The notes under the pieces are model-generated. The model saw only the letters and a list, made by a program, of their open reading frames with translations. It was not told the origin of the DNA and searched no databases. From Amoebophrya sp. A120 (taxonomy: Eukaryota; Sar; Dinophyceae; Syndiniales; Amoebophryaceae): DNA of 64,000 nucleotides. Position 1 is the stretch's first letter, and every line of letters begins with the position of its first letter. Below are positions 1-13,088 of the stretch, piece by piece. The translations under genes were made by a program, and so were the position numbers. The stretch is from NCBI GenBank assembly GCA_905178155.1, contig CAJINV010000001.1:13204635-13268634 (forward strand), read 5' to 3'.

Positions 1-876
1 AATCTACGAAAAATTATTTACGATTTGTATACGTAATGGAAAATTGAAATTGAGACATCGTTAAAAATCACAATGAGTTGATACAAAGAAATCACAAACA
101 TATCATGGGACTTCGTCGAGCCATCTGCTTTACCGAGCAATGCAGACCTACTTTGTGGCTCGTTCTTGCCGTGCTCGTCCCCGCCCCGCCCTTGTCCTTG
201 AGCTTCAATGTCATATACTCTCGAACAGCGAATTTCTTGAACCAATTTGGTATTGATTTCAGTTACTCCTAGGTAAAAAACAAATTGCGAGTAAACACGA
301 ATTTTTCCTTTTGTTTTCGACGTAAACATGATGAATGACAAAAGCTGCCTAGAACGAACGAAACACGATTTTTGGGAATTACAAGTTGCCCGTTCGCAAA
401 TCCCACGCGGTTCGTTTCGATGATTGTTTTTTGCTATAAATGTAAACTACTGTTTTCGAATTGAGAAGAGCACGAGTCGAGCTCGAGGCCTCCCGTTCTT
501 CGGTTTGATGATGTATCTAGTCAGATTTTAAAAATAGTGGTATTTTTACTCTGGCATGATTAAAAGCGCGATGAGAAGATAACTGGCATATATTAATTTT
601 GGCTTTGGGTGGTACAAAAATGAATCCGCAACCACGCAGGAGGGGCCCTGATCTTGAGCAGACCGGCCTGCTCTGACACTCACTGCGAGAAGGATGTGAA
701 GGAGCTGCAAGCACCGCACCATCTGTTCCTGCACACACTGACATGCGCATTCGCATTTACTCATGGGATACGGATAGTGAATAAATCTTCACTGCAAAAT
801 TACTACAACAAGCAAGTCGCAACAGCACGAAAACTTCGAGCATTGACCGCCCTACATTTCGTCGTGTTCATTGTCG
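1..876. other. Intergenic or unresolved left edge
   Basis: No gene can be completed here. On the minus strand an open stretch at about 150-271 could be an exon: it follows a CCTAG acceptor and precedes a GTAAAG donor. A Met at about 719 starts a hydrophobic, signal-like stretch (MVRCLQLLHILLAVSV) that ends at a good GTGAGT donor. The phases of these two pieces do not join, so I do not call a gene. The stretch also contains the 3' flank of the serine palmitoyltransferase gene. Confidence 0.3.
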
Positions 877-3800
877 TTATGCACCCTGCGATTGGTCTCC
901 GGGCATGATTTTCAGCACGGCCTTCCGCGTTTTTGCCACTACTTCTTGCAGGTCCTTGTCGGAGTGCAGCGACGAGATGCAGAGGCGGAGCGCAGGGGTC
1001 TCCGACTCGGTCAACTGAAATCGTCGCGTCAGTGCCTTTTCCACGGATCCCCTCTGCCACAAATCCAGCACGATGCCCCTATCTGCGAGCTCTTTCTGCA
1101 GGAGGCCAAGCAGCGAATTGTTGCCTGAAACGGCTCCGCCGGAGGAGGAGTGCTGGTTTATTTTTGTTTTTCTTGAAGTTTCTATTTTCTCGCGGAGAAA
1201 AATAACGTAGCTGGCGCCCGAGATTGCCAATTTGTCTCCCACCGCATCGTCCAAGCTTCGCCGCACGGTGTCCGCATTTAGTCTGAGCTGCTGAGCGCGC
1301 TGCGCAAAGGCGCCCTTGCCCAGTCTTTCCAGCACTTCCAGGTTCCATTTGCAAGACACGCCCGGCGCCGAGGCACTGAAGCAATACCTGGTTGGTGGTT
1401 AGAGTGGCTTGCAAGCTGCGAGAATAATTCGTTCGATCATATAATTGGGAAGACATCGCCCGGGAAACAAAGGAAAACTGAATTTCATAAATTTTTCGTA
1501 TTTCTACCCGCTGCTCGTCAGGCGAAGATCGCGTATCAAAGCATGGCTGGTGGCGCAGAAGCCCCCGATTCCGGCGATGCCGTATTCCAGCGAGGCCATA
1601 ATGACGTCGATTTCGGCCACGGAAACGCCAAAATAGTCGACGATGCCGCGGGGCCCGAGCGCTCCAAAGCTGAGGCTCTCGTCGAGTGCAAGCAGAACTC
1701 CGTACCGCTTTTTCAGCTTCAGCAGCGCAGGTAGGTCCAGTATGGTGCCGTCGCAGTGGGACAAGGCTTCCGCAATCACGTACGTGTGGCCCGTGATCGT
1801 CGACGACGTGGAGGCTGCTTTCCCCTTGTCGCCTCCTCCTGCTCCGCCGGCATTCATGTTCTTCTGCTCTTTTATCCTTTCCTGCTCCGACGTCTTCAAA
1901 AGGTGTTCAAGCTCCTCGGCGTCTTTGTAAAATTTCAGTTTGAAGCCCGAGCGGTTTAGCCGCAGGCCAGCCTTCACGCCAAAATTTACGCTTTCCTGGC
2001 AAAATACACGGTCCTTCGCCAATATCATCGAGGCGAAGACACTGCTCGCAACAGTCACCGAATGGGAATACAGTACAGCTTCTTCCTGTGGAGATTGGCA
2101 CATGGTTGTAGTGTGAATTTCAGATTTGTCGTGCTACGTAGTCATCTCTGGATTTCATCTACACGTAGATAGTAGTTGTAGTTTCAAGAAAAATAACCGC
2201 GACGGAATCATCAATGTTCGTACCTTTTGAAAGAAGTCCGCAAGTCTCTGCTCCAGTAACAAGTGCTCCGTCGTGCCACCGTAAAAGCCGCGTGGGCCGC
2301 ACGCACCGAACCCGTTTTCCCATAGGTAGTCGTTGCAGACCTTCGGTAAATCCGGTGGTGGATTGATGGCGAGTCCCATGGGGTCCAGCATGCAGAAATT
2401 GCGTTTGTCTATGGTGTCGCGGCTGACGCCAGCCCAGAGACGGGCCGCCGCTTCCTTGTTTACCAGGTCGTGCATGCTGTCGTCTACGGCTGCTGTGAAC
2501 GTCGATGACATCACTGCTGCGCTCGCCCGCTGTCGACGACTGCTGGTGGAAGTACCAGTCGATTTACATGAGGAACTCGAGGATCCGCCGATCTGTTCCC
2601 GGCGGTCTCCTGGTACGAGCTGCTGTCCCCCATGCGTTTCAAGCTTCTCATGGTTCGAAGTGGCACGACTACCTGCTGCATTGAGATGATCACCACACTC
2701 ATCTTCCTCGGGTAGATCTTCCAAATTTCCGGCACAACAGGCGCCGTCGAGTAGCTCCCGCGCCAACCGGTCCGTTGCCTGCTCCTCCGGACAGCAGGAA
2801 CTCAAGATGCCAACATCCGCCTGGTGTGCCCCACCTGCTGCTGCTTCCACCTCGACCTCTTCCGGCGTAAGCTCGATGTTGCTCGGCGCGCGGGAATTCT
2901 GGTCCGCATCTTCCGAGCTGCTGGAGGTGCGCGTGTCGTGCTCTTCTTCATCGTCGGAACACGCGTCGTCGATGTTAGTGACATCTTCCTCTATTTGATG
3001 TTCCTGCCGTTGACTTATTGAAATTGTACTCGTACTACCAGCGACGATTTCTGCACCTTCTCCTTCGTTTATTGGTGTGGAAATCGAGCTCCTGTGCTCT
3101 TGATTTATTTTCTCTTTTTCATCTGCCGTTTTTGTTCTTCCTTTGCGGCGCCTCAAAGTAGTTGTCGAAGTGGAGCAGGATGCGCGACTTCTGTGCGAGG
3201 AATCCTCAGAGGTGCCCATGCTGACCGTGGTGTCCCCGAGTTCCGAGGGCTCGACACTCCGGACGTGTGTGGAGGTGCTGGTGCTCGCAGTCGTGGAGGA
3301 GGAACTGCTAGCCGATGAGAGCTTGTTCACAGTACCACCTGCACCCCCGCTCGCACCGTCTTTGGAGGCAGTAGAGGTGACTGAGGCCAATTTTCTGCCT
3401 ATCAAGTCCTCGTCGTTCTTGCTGAGTTCTTGATGCAACTCAAACACGTTGTGTAGTTCCGCATCCTGCACGACCTCCGTCGTCGTGCTGGTGGTTAGAT
3501 CCTTACTCTCGCGCCGGCTCGTGGTCGTGCTGCGTGTCGTTACTGTCGACGAGGACGCCGTCGTGCTGGAGGTGATCATATTTTTGATCGCAGCGTTGGT
3601 CACACCGCTCACATTAGAGCACACCGAAGTAAATGCCGCGTTCGCAATTATGCCCACCGCGCTGGGCGGCGCGGCCGCGCCAGCGCTGGTTTGTTCCTCC
3701 TCTAGTTGCAGGTCCCTGCTCGCGAGCTTTTCGAACAGTGGTTTCTGTGCGAAGGGCTCGACCTCCAACTTGCATTCGCGAATGTAATTGTAGTACTCCC

Positions 3801-6704
3801 AGTCTATGGACTTCGGCTGATTCTTGCAGTACAGAATGCCCAGCCGCTCGCCCTGCTCGCGCAATATTCCCAACACTTCCGACAGTTGTGCGCGCGTGTG
3901 CGCGGCGGAAATGCCTGCAATGGGGGAGAAATAATTCCTTGAGATTACTAGACTTCTTAAACGAGAATTATGGCTCCTTGGGTTGCTTTTTGAAAATTCT
4001 TGAAGTCCTTGAACGAAGATTGAAATTCTTGAAGGTGAGAACAAAGCATAAAAATCGTACAGAATCTTGCCCGGTTCAAAAGAAACGGCGTTGCGGGGTA
4101 ACCCACCACGACAATGGCGACGCCCAGGTCAAGACACCGCTTGCTCAACTCCAACATGCCGAGCGGGTCCATCAACACGGGGATCACGGGAGAGTCGACG
4201 TCACCGAGCACCTTTTGATGGTTGTTGATATGAAATTCCAAAGGACCTGAAACAAACGCCCAACTCAGCCGCTTAAAGACCCGTAAAGCAAAAGCAGATC
4301 ATCGCAATCGAAATTCTGTAATTTTCTACCTACAGCACCTCGTCGTGTTGTTCAAAATCGAAAATTCTACCTACTTAAACCTAATGTTGTCCTTCGAAAT
4401 CGAGAAATCAGAGGCTAACATCATTTTCATCGTAGAATTATACGCAGTAGCCCATTTTCTGTAGCTCTTCCCTGAAATAGTTGCTGTTTTCGCGGATGCT
4501 CTTCAGCTTCGCGGCACCTTTTATCGGATCCAGCTGGATGACGTGCAGCGCCGCATACGCTTGCGCCGCGCATATGGAAGCGTCAGGTTTGAAATCGTCA
4601 AAGTTGAAATAATTTGTAATGCATAAAATGCATGACCCGAGGCACGTGCGTTGCAGAGCAGGCAAGTGAGGCCGATTGTAAGCCTGTTGGGGGCTACAGC
4701 TCGAGCTGCTAAAGTAGCATGAGAAAATCACTCTTCTTTGCCTAAACAGCATGACAAACTGGATTTAGGGACCACCGAAATTTGTCATGCACCACTTGGA
4801 AACTGGGTTCCAACTGGCATCCATTTTATGCATGACAAATTATTTCAACTTTGTCGATTTCAACTCTGACACATCCATAGCGCAAGCCGGCGACATGGAA
4901 ACGCTGAAGCCGCTGCTGGCTGCGTTTTTCCTCAGAGAATCGATGACGACTTTGTCCCCCGCGATGTAGCCCCCGGCGGAACCGAAGGATTTCGTGAAAG
5001 TGCCCATCAACACATCTATCTTCCCCGTCGGCACGTTCAGCAACTCGGAAACGCCACGACCACTTTTCCCCACCGCGCCGATGCTATGTGCTTCGTCCAA
5101 ATACAGGTAGGCCCCGTACTTGTTCTTCAGTGCGACCGTCTCGCGCAACCGGCAGAAATCCCCCTCCATACTGTAAATGCCCTCCACGATCACAATGATC
5201 TTTCGCCACGGCCTTTTTGTTTCGGTTGTTACCTCCACGCCGGCAGGAGTTGTGCTACCGCTGGAATAAGAAGCACTTTTCGAGGAGCTACTAGAGCTGG
5301 TGGCGGTGCTAAAGGTTCTCGCAATCTTGGCGGCCTCGGTTTTTGTTAACCCTTGGCTCATCTGGCGTTCCAGGCACGCTTCCCGCAATTTCGCCTCCAG
5401 ATCCACCATGTCATTGTGCGCAAACGGGCGCACGGTCACGCCGGACATGCGGACGCCCTCGACGATAGAGCGGTGGTTCAGGATGTCCGACAAGATCAGG
5501 CAGCCCTTCCCGTTGCCCTCGGGATCGACCAGGGCCGGGATGTGGATACTGTTCGTTGCAAACCCCATCCCGTAGACGAGCGCATCCTCCTTGCCGAGAA
5601 AATCGGCTATCTTGGCCTCCAGCTCCAAGTGGATGCGCCGTGTTCCGGCGTGCCCGCCGCGCGCCGCACACGTGCTGAAGCCGCAGGGCCCGGCGATGCA
5701 ATTGGCAACAAACTCGGTGCAGAAGTTGTCCACGCCGCCGAACCCGAGGTAGTTGTAGGACGCCAGATTAGTGGACAGAACCTGATAGTTGTAAATAATG
5801 GATCAAGCAGAGAAAATATTCTTCGCTCGTCCCCTCTTCGAAATCAAAGCGAACCATCTTAAAGCTTTTTGATTTCGACCCAGAAACTCGGCCAACATAT
5901 ATTGATAGTAGATACCATGACCTGAAAGTTTTCTCGTGCTAGTACCTCCTCCCCTGTCAGTTCCAGTGGTTTAAGTGGGTCAAAGAACGTTTGGCTCTTC
6001 CTTTCTCTTTTCACCACTTTCACATATGCAGCTGGGGAACTGGAGATAGGCCTGTTCCAGCAGTCGGCCAGGGAGCCGTAACCATGCTCGATGAAATATC
6101 CTGAGTAAAAACGTACCCACACCATAGTTGTCATGCAGATTTGCCATGACAGGAACATTTGTGATGCGCAACCCCATGACAGGCATTTTCAATCGTGTTT
6201 GGGAACTTGTAATGCTGTAAACAGGATTAGAAGGTCGATTTGTGATGCGGCCTTCCTTGCTAACTTGCACTACCTTACGGACTGAAACTTGTCATGCGTG
6301 ACTCCTAAAACTCCTAGGTTTGTGTTGCAAAATCCCCATCTTGACTCTGGTGTGGGTATGTTTTTACTCAGGATATGAAAACCGCCTCCAGACCCGGCCG
6401 TCTGCGTTTTCGGTAGGAATACCCGGGCTCAATCCGAAGCACCGACTGCAACCACCAGACCTGTACGTAGTTTTCCATCGATCTCTGTCTAAGTCTATGT
6501 CAATCTCAATGCAGAGTTTCATGGAATTAAAATACAAATTGACCATGCTGAGTTGCATGGAATTCAAATACAAAAGAAAACAAGAAGTACCGCCTCCTTT
6601 ATTAGTGCGAGCGTGAAGACGTAAACGTAGCTCCAAATGGTCATCAGCGCCCCCCAATAGGTGAGGCTGATCTCCTGCGGTCGGAACCTGGTAAATTCCG
6701 CCAT
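877..6704 (-). CDS. LCB2-LCB1: Single-chain serine palmitoyltransferase (LCB2-LCB1 fusion)
   Basis: First enzyme of sphingolipid synthesis: condenses serine with palmitoyl-CoA at the ER. Nine exons: 6704-6591, 6460-6375, 6090-5916, 5781-4880, 4567-4444, 4211-4061, 3914-2224, 2085-1508, 1387-877. All phases close, giving 1,443 aa. Residues about 1-565 are LCB2: an N-terminal membrane segment (about 17-34), SYNYLGFGG, YLDEAHSIGAVG and the PLP-lysine motif GTFTKSFGSAGGY (Lys about 389), ending RARFCISAAHTR. Exon 7 runs on without a stop through an acidic, Ser/Thr-rich linker of about 440 aa into LCB1 (from about 1010): GACGPRGFYGG, LALDESLSFGALG, and IASLEYG-type sequence with no lysine, as expected of LCB1. 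Normally LCB1 and LCB2 are separate proteins; a single-chain form is known from an Emiliania huxleyi virus. Introns 2 and 4 are introners. The ATG at 6704 has a CCATGG context; an upstream exon cannot be excluded. Confidence 0.93.
4568..4879. mobile_element. Introner-like element, family 3 (SPT intron 4)
   Basis: A 312-bp insert that interrupts the LCB2 coding sequence inside an Ala codon. Its ends are inverted repeats of about 56 bp with few mismatches (for example TATGGAAGCGTCAGG at the left against CTGACACATCCATA at the right). The host sequence TGCGC is present on both sides, as a target duplication. Removing the element and one TGCGC restores SPAC-AAQAYAAL, which matches the LCB2 family. 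No GT-AG placement does this. Only one copy of this family is seen in the window. Confidence 0.85.
6091..6374. mobile_element. Introner-like element, family 1 (SPT intron 2)
   Basis: A 284-bp element bounded by inverted repeats that start CCTGAGTAAAAACGTACCCA on the plus strand and end in the near-perfect complement. TTTCAT is duplicated at both sides. Removing the element and one TTTCAT joins GLEAVF to IEHGYGSLADCW, matching the LCB2 family. Compared with the two ABCG copies (48563-48852, 49989-50278) this copy is inserted in the opposite orientation relative to its host transcript. Confidence 0.88.
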
Positions 6705-9334
6705 GGCTGCTTGCGCCGCCGGAGGCCGCACCTGATCGTCACACAAAAAATGGAGAACGGCTGCTGTCTACAACCCGCTCCTTTCTTTTCAGCCGCTACG
6801 ACGAGTCGTCACAGCATCTTGGTTTATGCTGTCGTATTTTTTGCTCTGCCCCACGACGACGAGACAGAACCAACACGGTGTTGTTGACCTCGACCCGCAG
6901 CCAAAAAATGTTGTACCATAGCCAGGCACGACGATACGGGCACCTTTCGGTCGTCGTGTAATTCTCCCTATCAAATAAATCGAGTTCGTGAAGAATGAAG
7001 CGAGAAGAAAAAGCGGCATCAGAAGAAACGAAGCGAACTCGCATACAAACAGAAAAACGATCACAAAGTCCTACGTCCAACATCTGGAAACTTCGCTCGG
7101 GTTACAACCACGACTCTAGTACTCTCGCCCGCATTTCACTTCTGATCAAGAACACCAGTTGGTCTCGCGATGACCTTAGGCTGGAGACTTGCCCGCGTGT
7201 CGATGCGGAAGTAGCGAGTACGATTTTTCGATTCCGAAAGTAAGATAGTGCGCAAGAAAAATTCGCTGTGGTCACGTTTCAGAGAGACTGAGGCCGCGAT
7301 GTTTTTTATTCAGGTGCGTCCTCTAACCTCGATTATCCTGCTCTCGCAAATGCATAACGTGGACATCAAACAACTGAAAAATTCTTGAGCCTACCCTCCC
7401 AAATGACTAGCGATGGCAGATCAATAAGCAACCGCCTTTCGTACTATTTCCAGCAAGCCGTCGTCTTCTTCATTACCATTGTGGCTATTGTGCGTGGCTC
7501 GTGGGATTGATAGTCCTGCTGCTGTTACTCTTAGTACCTGGTGCTGGTGGTCAATCGGAGTGATAAATTCTGCGTTCTTTCCGTTCTAAATGTTGCAATT
7601 GCTAACTTTGCTACGCCAACCAATGTTAGTCCCGATTCATTTTTGTCTAACACCGTCTTTGCAGTGAGTCGCTGTTTTTTGTTCGATAAATGTGTTTCGC
7701 CCGCTGCCTCCGATTACATCGGCTCCTGCGGCTTCTGCGTTCGAAGAATCCCGAAGCGCTTTTTGCACGCTATTCTCTGCGCGGAAAACCTGCGATTGGT
7801 TTAGGTTTGGTGATAAAAATTGCTTACATCACATCCTTTTCGTTTCAATGCAAAGTCAGACGTGCAGCCATGGATGTGTGACCATCTGGGAATAAAGATA
7901 GACGTGGGATCTTCAAGCAGGCAACATCATACAAAAAGAAATCAATGCCAGCAGATCATGAAACGAAAAAATAAATGCGAAAAATCTTTACTTGTCATCC
8001 GGCGAGAAGCGAGCTGGGTGCGCGGAGTAGGTCGGAGTTCCATCCGGGGCTTTGTTGTTGGTCGTGTAGACACGATCGCCCTTCGAATCCAAGTAGTACC
8101 GCAGCAACATGTTTTCTGTTTCTTTTTGTTTTGAAAATACAGATGCGAATAAATGAATCAATCAGTTTTAGCAACGTAAATAGTGTTTTTCGAGTTTCTG
8201 ACTGCGCTCGCAAAGTTAGTAATAATCAATAGCTCGTGATGAAAAATAAAGAGTAGAGAGAAAATATAGCGGAGCTGCAACTTCAAAAAGTACACAACTT
8301 CCAACAAGCAACTCCCTGGGAAATCAATCGCAAACACAATAATGTTGAGAGGGTTTCACTACACGCTACGGTATGACTCGCTTGGGTAGTATTTGATCGC
8401 CAGCGAAAATTTTCACGACCGAAATGATGAAGGGAACTCGAACTGGAGGATCTTGATCTTCTACCTTGCTTCGATTATTTGATCCGGTTGGTGTTGCATC
8501 TTCGCTCGCTCTTTATGTTTATCATCTTTTGCGACGTCTAGACTGATAATAATTTCTGGATCGAGTACAAACACGTTTATCTTTTCTGGTGCCTTTTTAG
8601 CACCAGGATCGATCCGTGTCTTCAAAGGACACGTCAACACCTTCGACTTGCTCTTGCAAGATGGTACGACCACGAAATGAGATCGCGTAACAAAGCGAGA
8701 AATTATGATCTTGCTTTATGGGTCCACAAATGCATTCCGAATAAGCACTATCATAATTTACCGACTATTTAGGATCGATTTTCCTGTTTTTGTTGAATCC
8801 AACACAGCCTCAGCGAGTGAACGACTGGCACTGCTGATGTGGTCACGTGGTGTGCGATAAAGATAACGCGTTTAGCTGCGTGGTACGTGGTCAACATTGT
8901 CCACGATTACTTTTGTTCTGTTTCTTCATAATAACTGTGTCGCTATTGATTTCGTCGTGAATGAATCGTCGGGTTGGAAAATTTACTTCGATGTATAGGT
9001 TTCTCTGAAGCGCCTGCGCTGACGGCTCAGTCTTCGGGGTAGAAGTGCCATCGAGGGGGTACCTCAACGTAGCTCGTTATTTTCCTTCAGTACTACAACA
9101 AGCAATTTTAACTTTATTGCTTGAAGCATAACTTAAACTTTTTCGCGTACTTACGTGTTTATTTTCTGGCTGTCCTTGGTAAGAGTTCCATGTCTCTTGG
9201 TTTTGTCTTCTTGGAAAAATCCGACTCGGAACCAACAAGCGCTACTCGAACTGAAGTTGCCCGTGGATGGGAGCGACATGAGCATGACAGAAGATCCCGA
9301 TGCGCATTGCTCTCGGAGGTCGTGGTGCGGGGGC
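6705..9334. other. Gene-poor stretch of 2.6 kb
   Basis: AT-richer than the genes. Short open frames exist on both strands, but none has a recognisable motif or a consistent exon chain. The only one I would look at again is a minus-strand frame at 8461-8673 (70 codons, lysine-rich, ending HQPDQIIEAR), which could be a last exon. It probably contains the promoter and 5' leader of the SPT gene and the 3' flank of the next gene. Confidence 0.4.
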
Positions 9335-12300
9335 TCACAGTTCCTTTTTTGGTTCTGAAGCAGCTGGGTCCTCCGCCTCGTCGACCGAGGGAGCGCCGAC
9401 GTCTTTAAAAGGAATGCTCGAACAGAATTTGGACGTGCCGAACTCGTTTTTCGTAAACGTGGCCAAATGCGTGTATCGCCACGACTCCCCGTCCCCGTTC
9501 AGCTCCGCCCGGTCCAGCAAGAGCGTCGCTTCCTTTTTCTCCAGTTTCTCTTCCGGGATGAGCTTGTAGTTGGAGGCCTTGTGGCACGTCTTGTCCGTAC
9601 TCAGGTAAACGGCGACTTGCACGTTCTTTGGGAACGGTTTTTCGTAATCCATTGCGACGGTGATGTAGTTGGCCTCAGACGCAGCATCTTCAGTGATGGC
9701 TTTCACTTTCGGGGGGCAGTCAGTGCTCTTTGCTCGGTCGCTACCTGGTAAACGTTTCAGTTCACAAATTTATCTTCAGCTGTCGTCGTGCGTCGTGCAA
9801 TTTGGATCCACTCTGGCAAAACGACCGAGATCTTTCACCAAGAGCGGGGGCGGGGAAACAACGAGGGAGACAAACAAGAACGGGAAAAATCATGTTTGAC
9901 CCCCAAGGAGGACGTCGTGGTCGACGCAAGTGAAGCTGCTGCTGTGCCGATTTCGCATCAGGAAAAAGATCCCTCCAAATCCAAAGTTGATTATGATACC
10001 ACCTCGGGCGAAGATGATGGCGGACGAGCGAGAAGTAGAACGTCGTGGAGGTGTTGTGGATGTAGCGCTTATTATAAAATTTTTGCCTCGAAGTTTCCGT
10101 CGTGATGAAGTAGAACGTTTTGTCTTCCTCTTCGCGCTCGCGACAGGCGAGTCAGGGAAAGAGATAGTAGCTCAAAATCGCGGCAAGCCCTGCTGTTGCG
10201 GAAATGGCGACAACGCGTTGTCGTTTCTCGAGCGCCCGCCACGGTAGTATCATAATCAACACTGCGAACGTCAGCACAGCCCATTTTTTGTTGTCGTCTG
10301 TTTTTGGTCACAGCTGATAGAAAAGAACCAACCACGGGGTCTGGCCACGATTGACGCAACAAACCAAAAGAAGAAAAAGACTGCGGGAGACTTGCTCGGT
10401 GTCGCTCCTAAAACACGGCTTTCTTACGAGAATGCGCATCGCAAAGATACTTAATTTGGTGAATGACGACAAGCACAAGCAATACTCTACTAGCAATAGC
10501 ATAGGCAAACCTGTATTGAATTGAAAATACCTGAGCACGGCTTTTGCGCATCCACTATGTCGATGTAGATAAAGGCATCCCGATTCTCGCCCCACGTGTT
10601 TTTACTGTAGGCAATAATTCCGGTGGCGCCCGTAGGCATTGCTTTGTCCGTCATAACATATTTGGTCGTGCTGCCGTCCGTTAGTGCCGTCACTGCCGTT
10701 ATGTAGGACTCGTTGTTGGTCCGCGTCACTTTGCCGTTCTTTGCTTTCTTTCCTGTTTTTTTGGTATTTGCAGTGATGTGATATCGTGTCTTGGCAATGC
10801 TAAAGGTAAAATCCACGCGGCTGCGACTTCTGGAAACGATCAAAATAAAGAAGCGATACACATAAAACAGGAGGATTGGCAGCTCTTGCAAAAGCATGCC
10901 CAAAAAATTTTCAAAGTTTTTCTTTCTTCTTCTACTGGACTGCAAATCAAACATCGAGTACCAAAGTAGAGCGCAATTTCTTTGATCGTGGGGTCCACGG
11001 GGGTTACGATTTCGACCTCACCGGACAGCTTTTGCGGGTCGCCATTGGTGTCGGCAAATTTCACTGCTATCGGCCCCTCTTTCGGCACATACGCGTCCTC
11101 CACAGTTTTAAAGGTCGCGTTTTGCAGCACGCCGAAGGAATTTTTCGGGTACACAGCAAAGGCCCTGAATATTGGCACGATAATTTCACTCGCATAGTTG
11201 AGACGGTGTCTTTGTGCGAAATGCGCAAGTCCCTCAAGTTGACCATAAACAAAAACGCATTTTTGTGCTCAGTGCGTGGTGCGTTCATAATGAATCCAAT
11301 CTGCGACACATAAACTTTCGCGGGAAGAAAATGAAAATCACATCACGGCGAAATACATTTCTTCATCGTGTGCCATGTATTCCAGAGGCTTCAATCCAGC
11401 CAGCGATTTTGTCGTGTATTTGCTCAAGCGGTTTACAGGAACTTCCGCGAGCGTCAAGAAGCTGTCAGCACTTCGGTCGGCGGTGATGGTACGGCCGTAC
11501 TTTACCACAAAGCTTTCGACGTGGTAGGTGTCTTTCAGCTCGATCTGATGTCATCGTCCGATTGTGTATTTTTTTTGGCGAATTTCGGTTCCGTTCGTGC
11601 TTGTTTCATTAAATAACAGATTCACATTGAAACGAAAAAAAACCTCCGATAGAAATCCCAGGCGAGCAGATTATATTCAATATTCTTCTATACCTTCAGC
11701 TCTCCGTCCATAACTCCGACGTCCATATTTGTATCGGTAAACTGCACACTTATCGGCTTATCCTTTGGTGGGCCGCTGCAGTAGTTTCCGGACGCTACCG
11801 GCTGATCCCAGTCCGTGCAGGTGGTGCAGTTGCCTAAGCACTTGTCACTGGTCGGGCAGTAGACCTTTTCTAGTGCCAGGCAGGTCTTTTCAGAGTGCGC
11901 GACCGCAGACCTGGAATAATCAAATTGTTCAATGCAAAGATCATTTGTGTACTAGTTCAGACCTTGAGTAATTCGAAAGCGGCAAGCATCAGGAAACACA
12001 AGCAGACGAAGGGAAGGCAGGATCATGTAAGTTCTTAGTCTTACCCGTGATCTTCCTTATCGAGCTCCTCTTGTCTGGTGAGGTCCATTCTCCCGGTGCC
12101 CTTTTTCTTCTTGTCCAGCAACAGTCGCGGCCATCGACGCATGCGTTTCTTTGCCAGGATCGCCGTGAACCGGCCCACGCTCGCCGCTGACCACGTGGAA
12201 TCCCTCTCGTCGATCGCGTCAAAGCAATCGAGGTTAAGCGAGTATTCGTACTTGTTCCCACTGTGCTCGCCGCTCGCGGTAAACGAGAAAACGTTGTCGT

Positions 12301-13088
12301 TGAAGACGACCTGGTATGAAGATTTTACTTCGAGAAAAGCTCACGGGAGTAGAAACGTGTAGGAATCAAACGCACTGTGGCATGTATTTCATGGCTTTGG
12401 TCCTCCTTGTTGTGATTGAATTGTGGCTTATCCTTATTGGACACTATTTCTATTCCCAAAAGGAATATAATACCTGCGGATCTTTCACATTGACAGCCCC
12501 TGGTGCGTCCCATTTTACGCTGTACTTGATGGTCAAAAAAATGTGCGTGTCGCTTTGAGCCCAGCGGAAAACCGGAACCACTTTCTGCTTTTCATGGTAT
12601 TTTGGGTTTAGATACCGAATCAGCTCGTCTGCTTTGTTCCGGACGTCTTTCACGGCTTTTCGCACCGCAAACGAAAGATCCACACTCTGCTTGTGCGATT
12701 CGGCTACGATTTCCGTAGCAAGGTCCCAAAAGTGGTTCCGGACCACGTACCTGATGAAAGGTGATGAATTACATAGTGTTGTTGTTGCGACCAGGACAAA
12801 ATTAGGCATTCACAGAAATGCTCACGGTGCAGCAGAATTGATGTATGCAAAAACATAAACAACAAAGCGGCTATTCCACTGCATAATGCGTCTCATGAAA
12901 GAGACGCCATGTCGTGCAATCATATTATAATACTCGATATCCGCAGCGTCCAACTTCGATAAGGTGCCGAATACTGGCTGCAATCTCGCGCGCGCGTCTT
13001 GCTCCGTCTGAATAGTATCATCGAGCAACGTCTTCGCCAAAGCAACCGAAGCACAGGCGCCGAAGATTGACAACGCGCGCGGAAACAT
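9335..13088 (-). CDS. Secreted protein with CS/p23-like region and beta repeats (paralog B)
   Basis: Exons placed at 13088-12826, 12750-12474, 12310-12045, 11910-11694, 11544 to about 11355, about 11272-10962, about 10830-10531 and 9744-9335. The first four junctions and the last one close in phase; junctions 5 to 7 are approximate. About 740 aa. The N-terminus (MFPRALSIFGACASVALA) looks like a signal peptide. Then comes a helical part, followed by a CS-like pattern: VPVFRWAQSDTHIFLTIKYS and, in the next exon, VGRFTAILAKKRMRRWPRLL. A Cys cluster follows (CPTSDKCLGNCTTC). After it come about three repeats with an F-x-DT start and a YSKNxxGE-type end (AFAVYPKNSFG, GIIAYSKNTWGEN, THLATFTKNEFG). 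Paralogous to the gene at 16917-20695. Function unknown. The CS assignment is inference from motifs. Confidence 0.72.
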
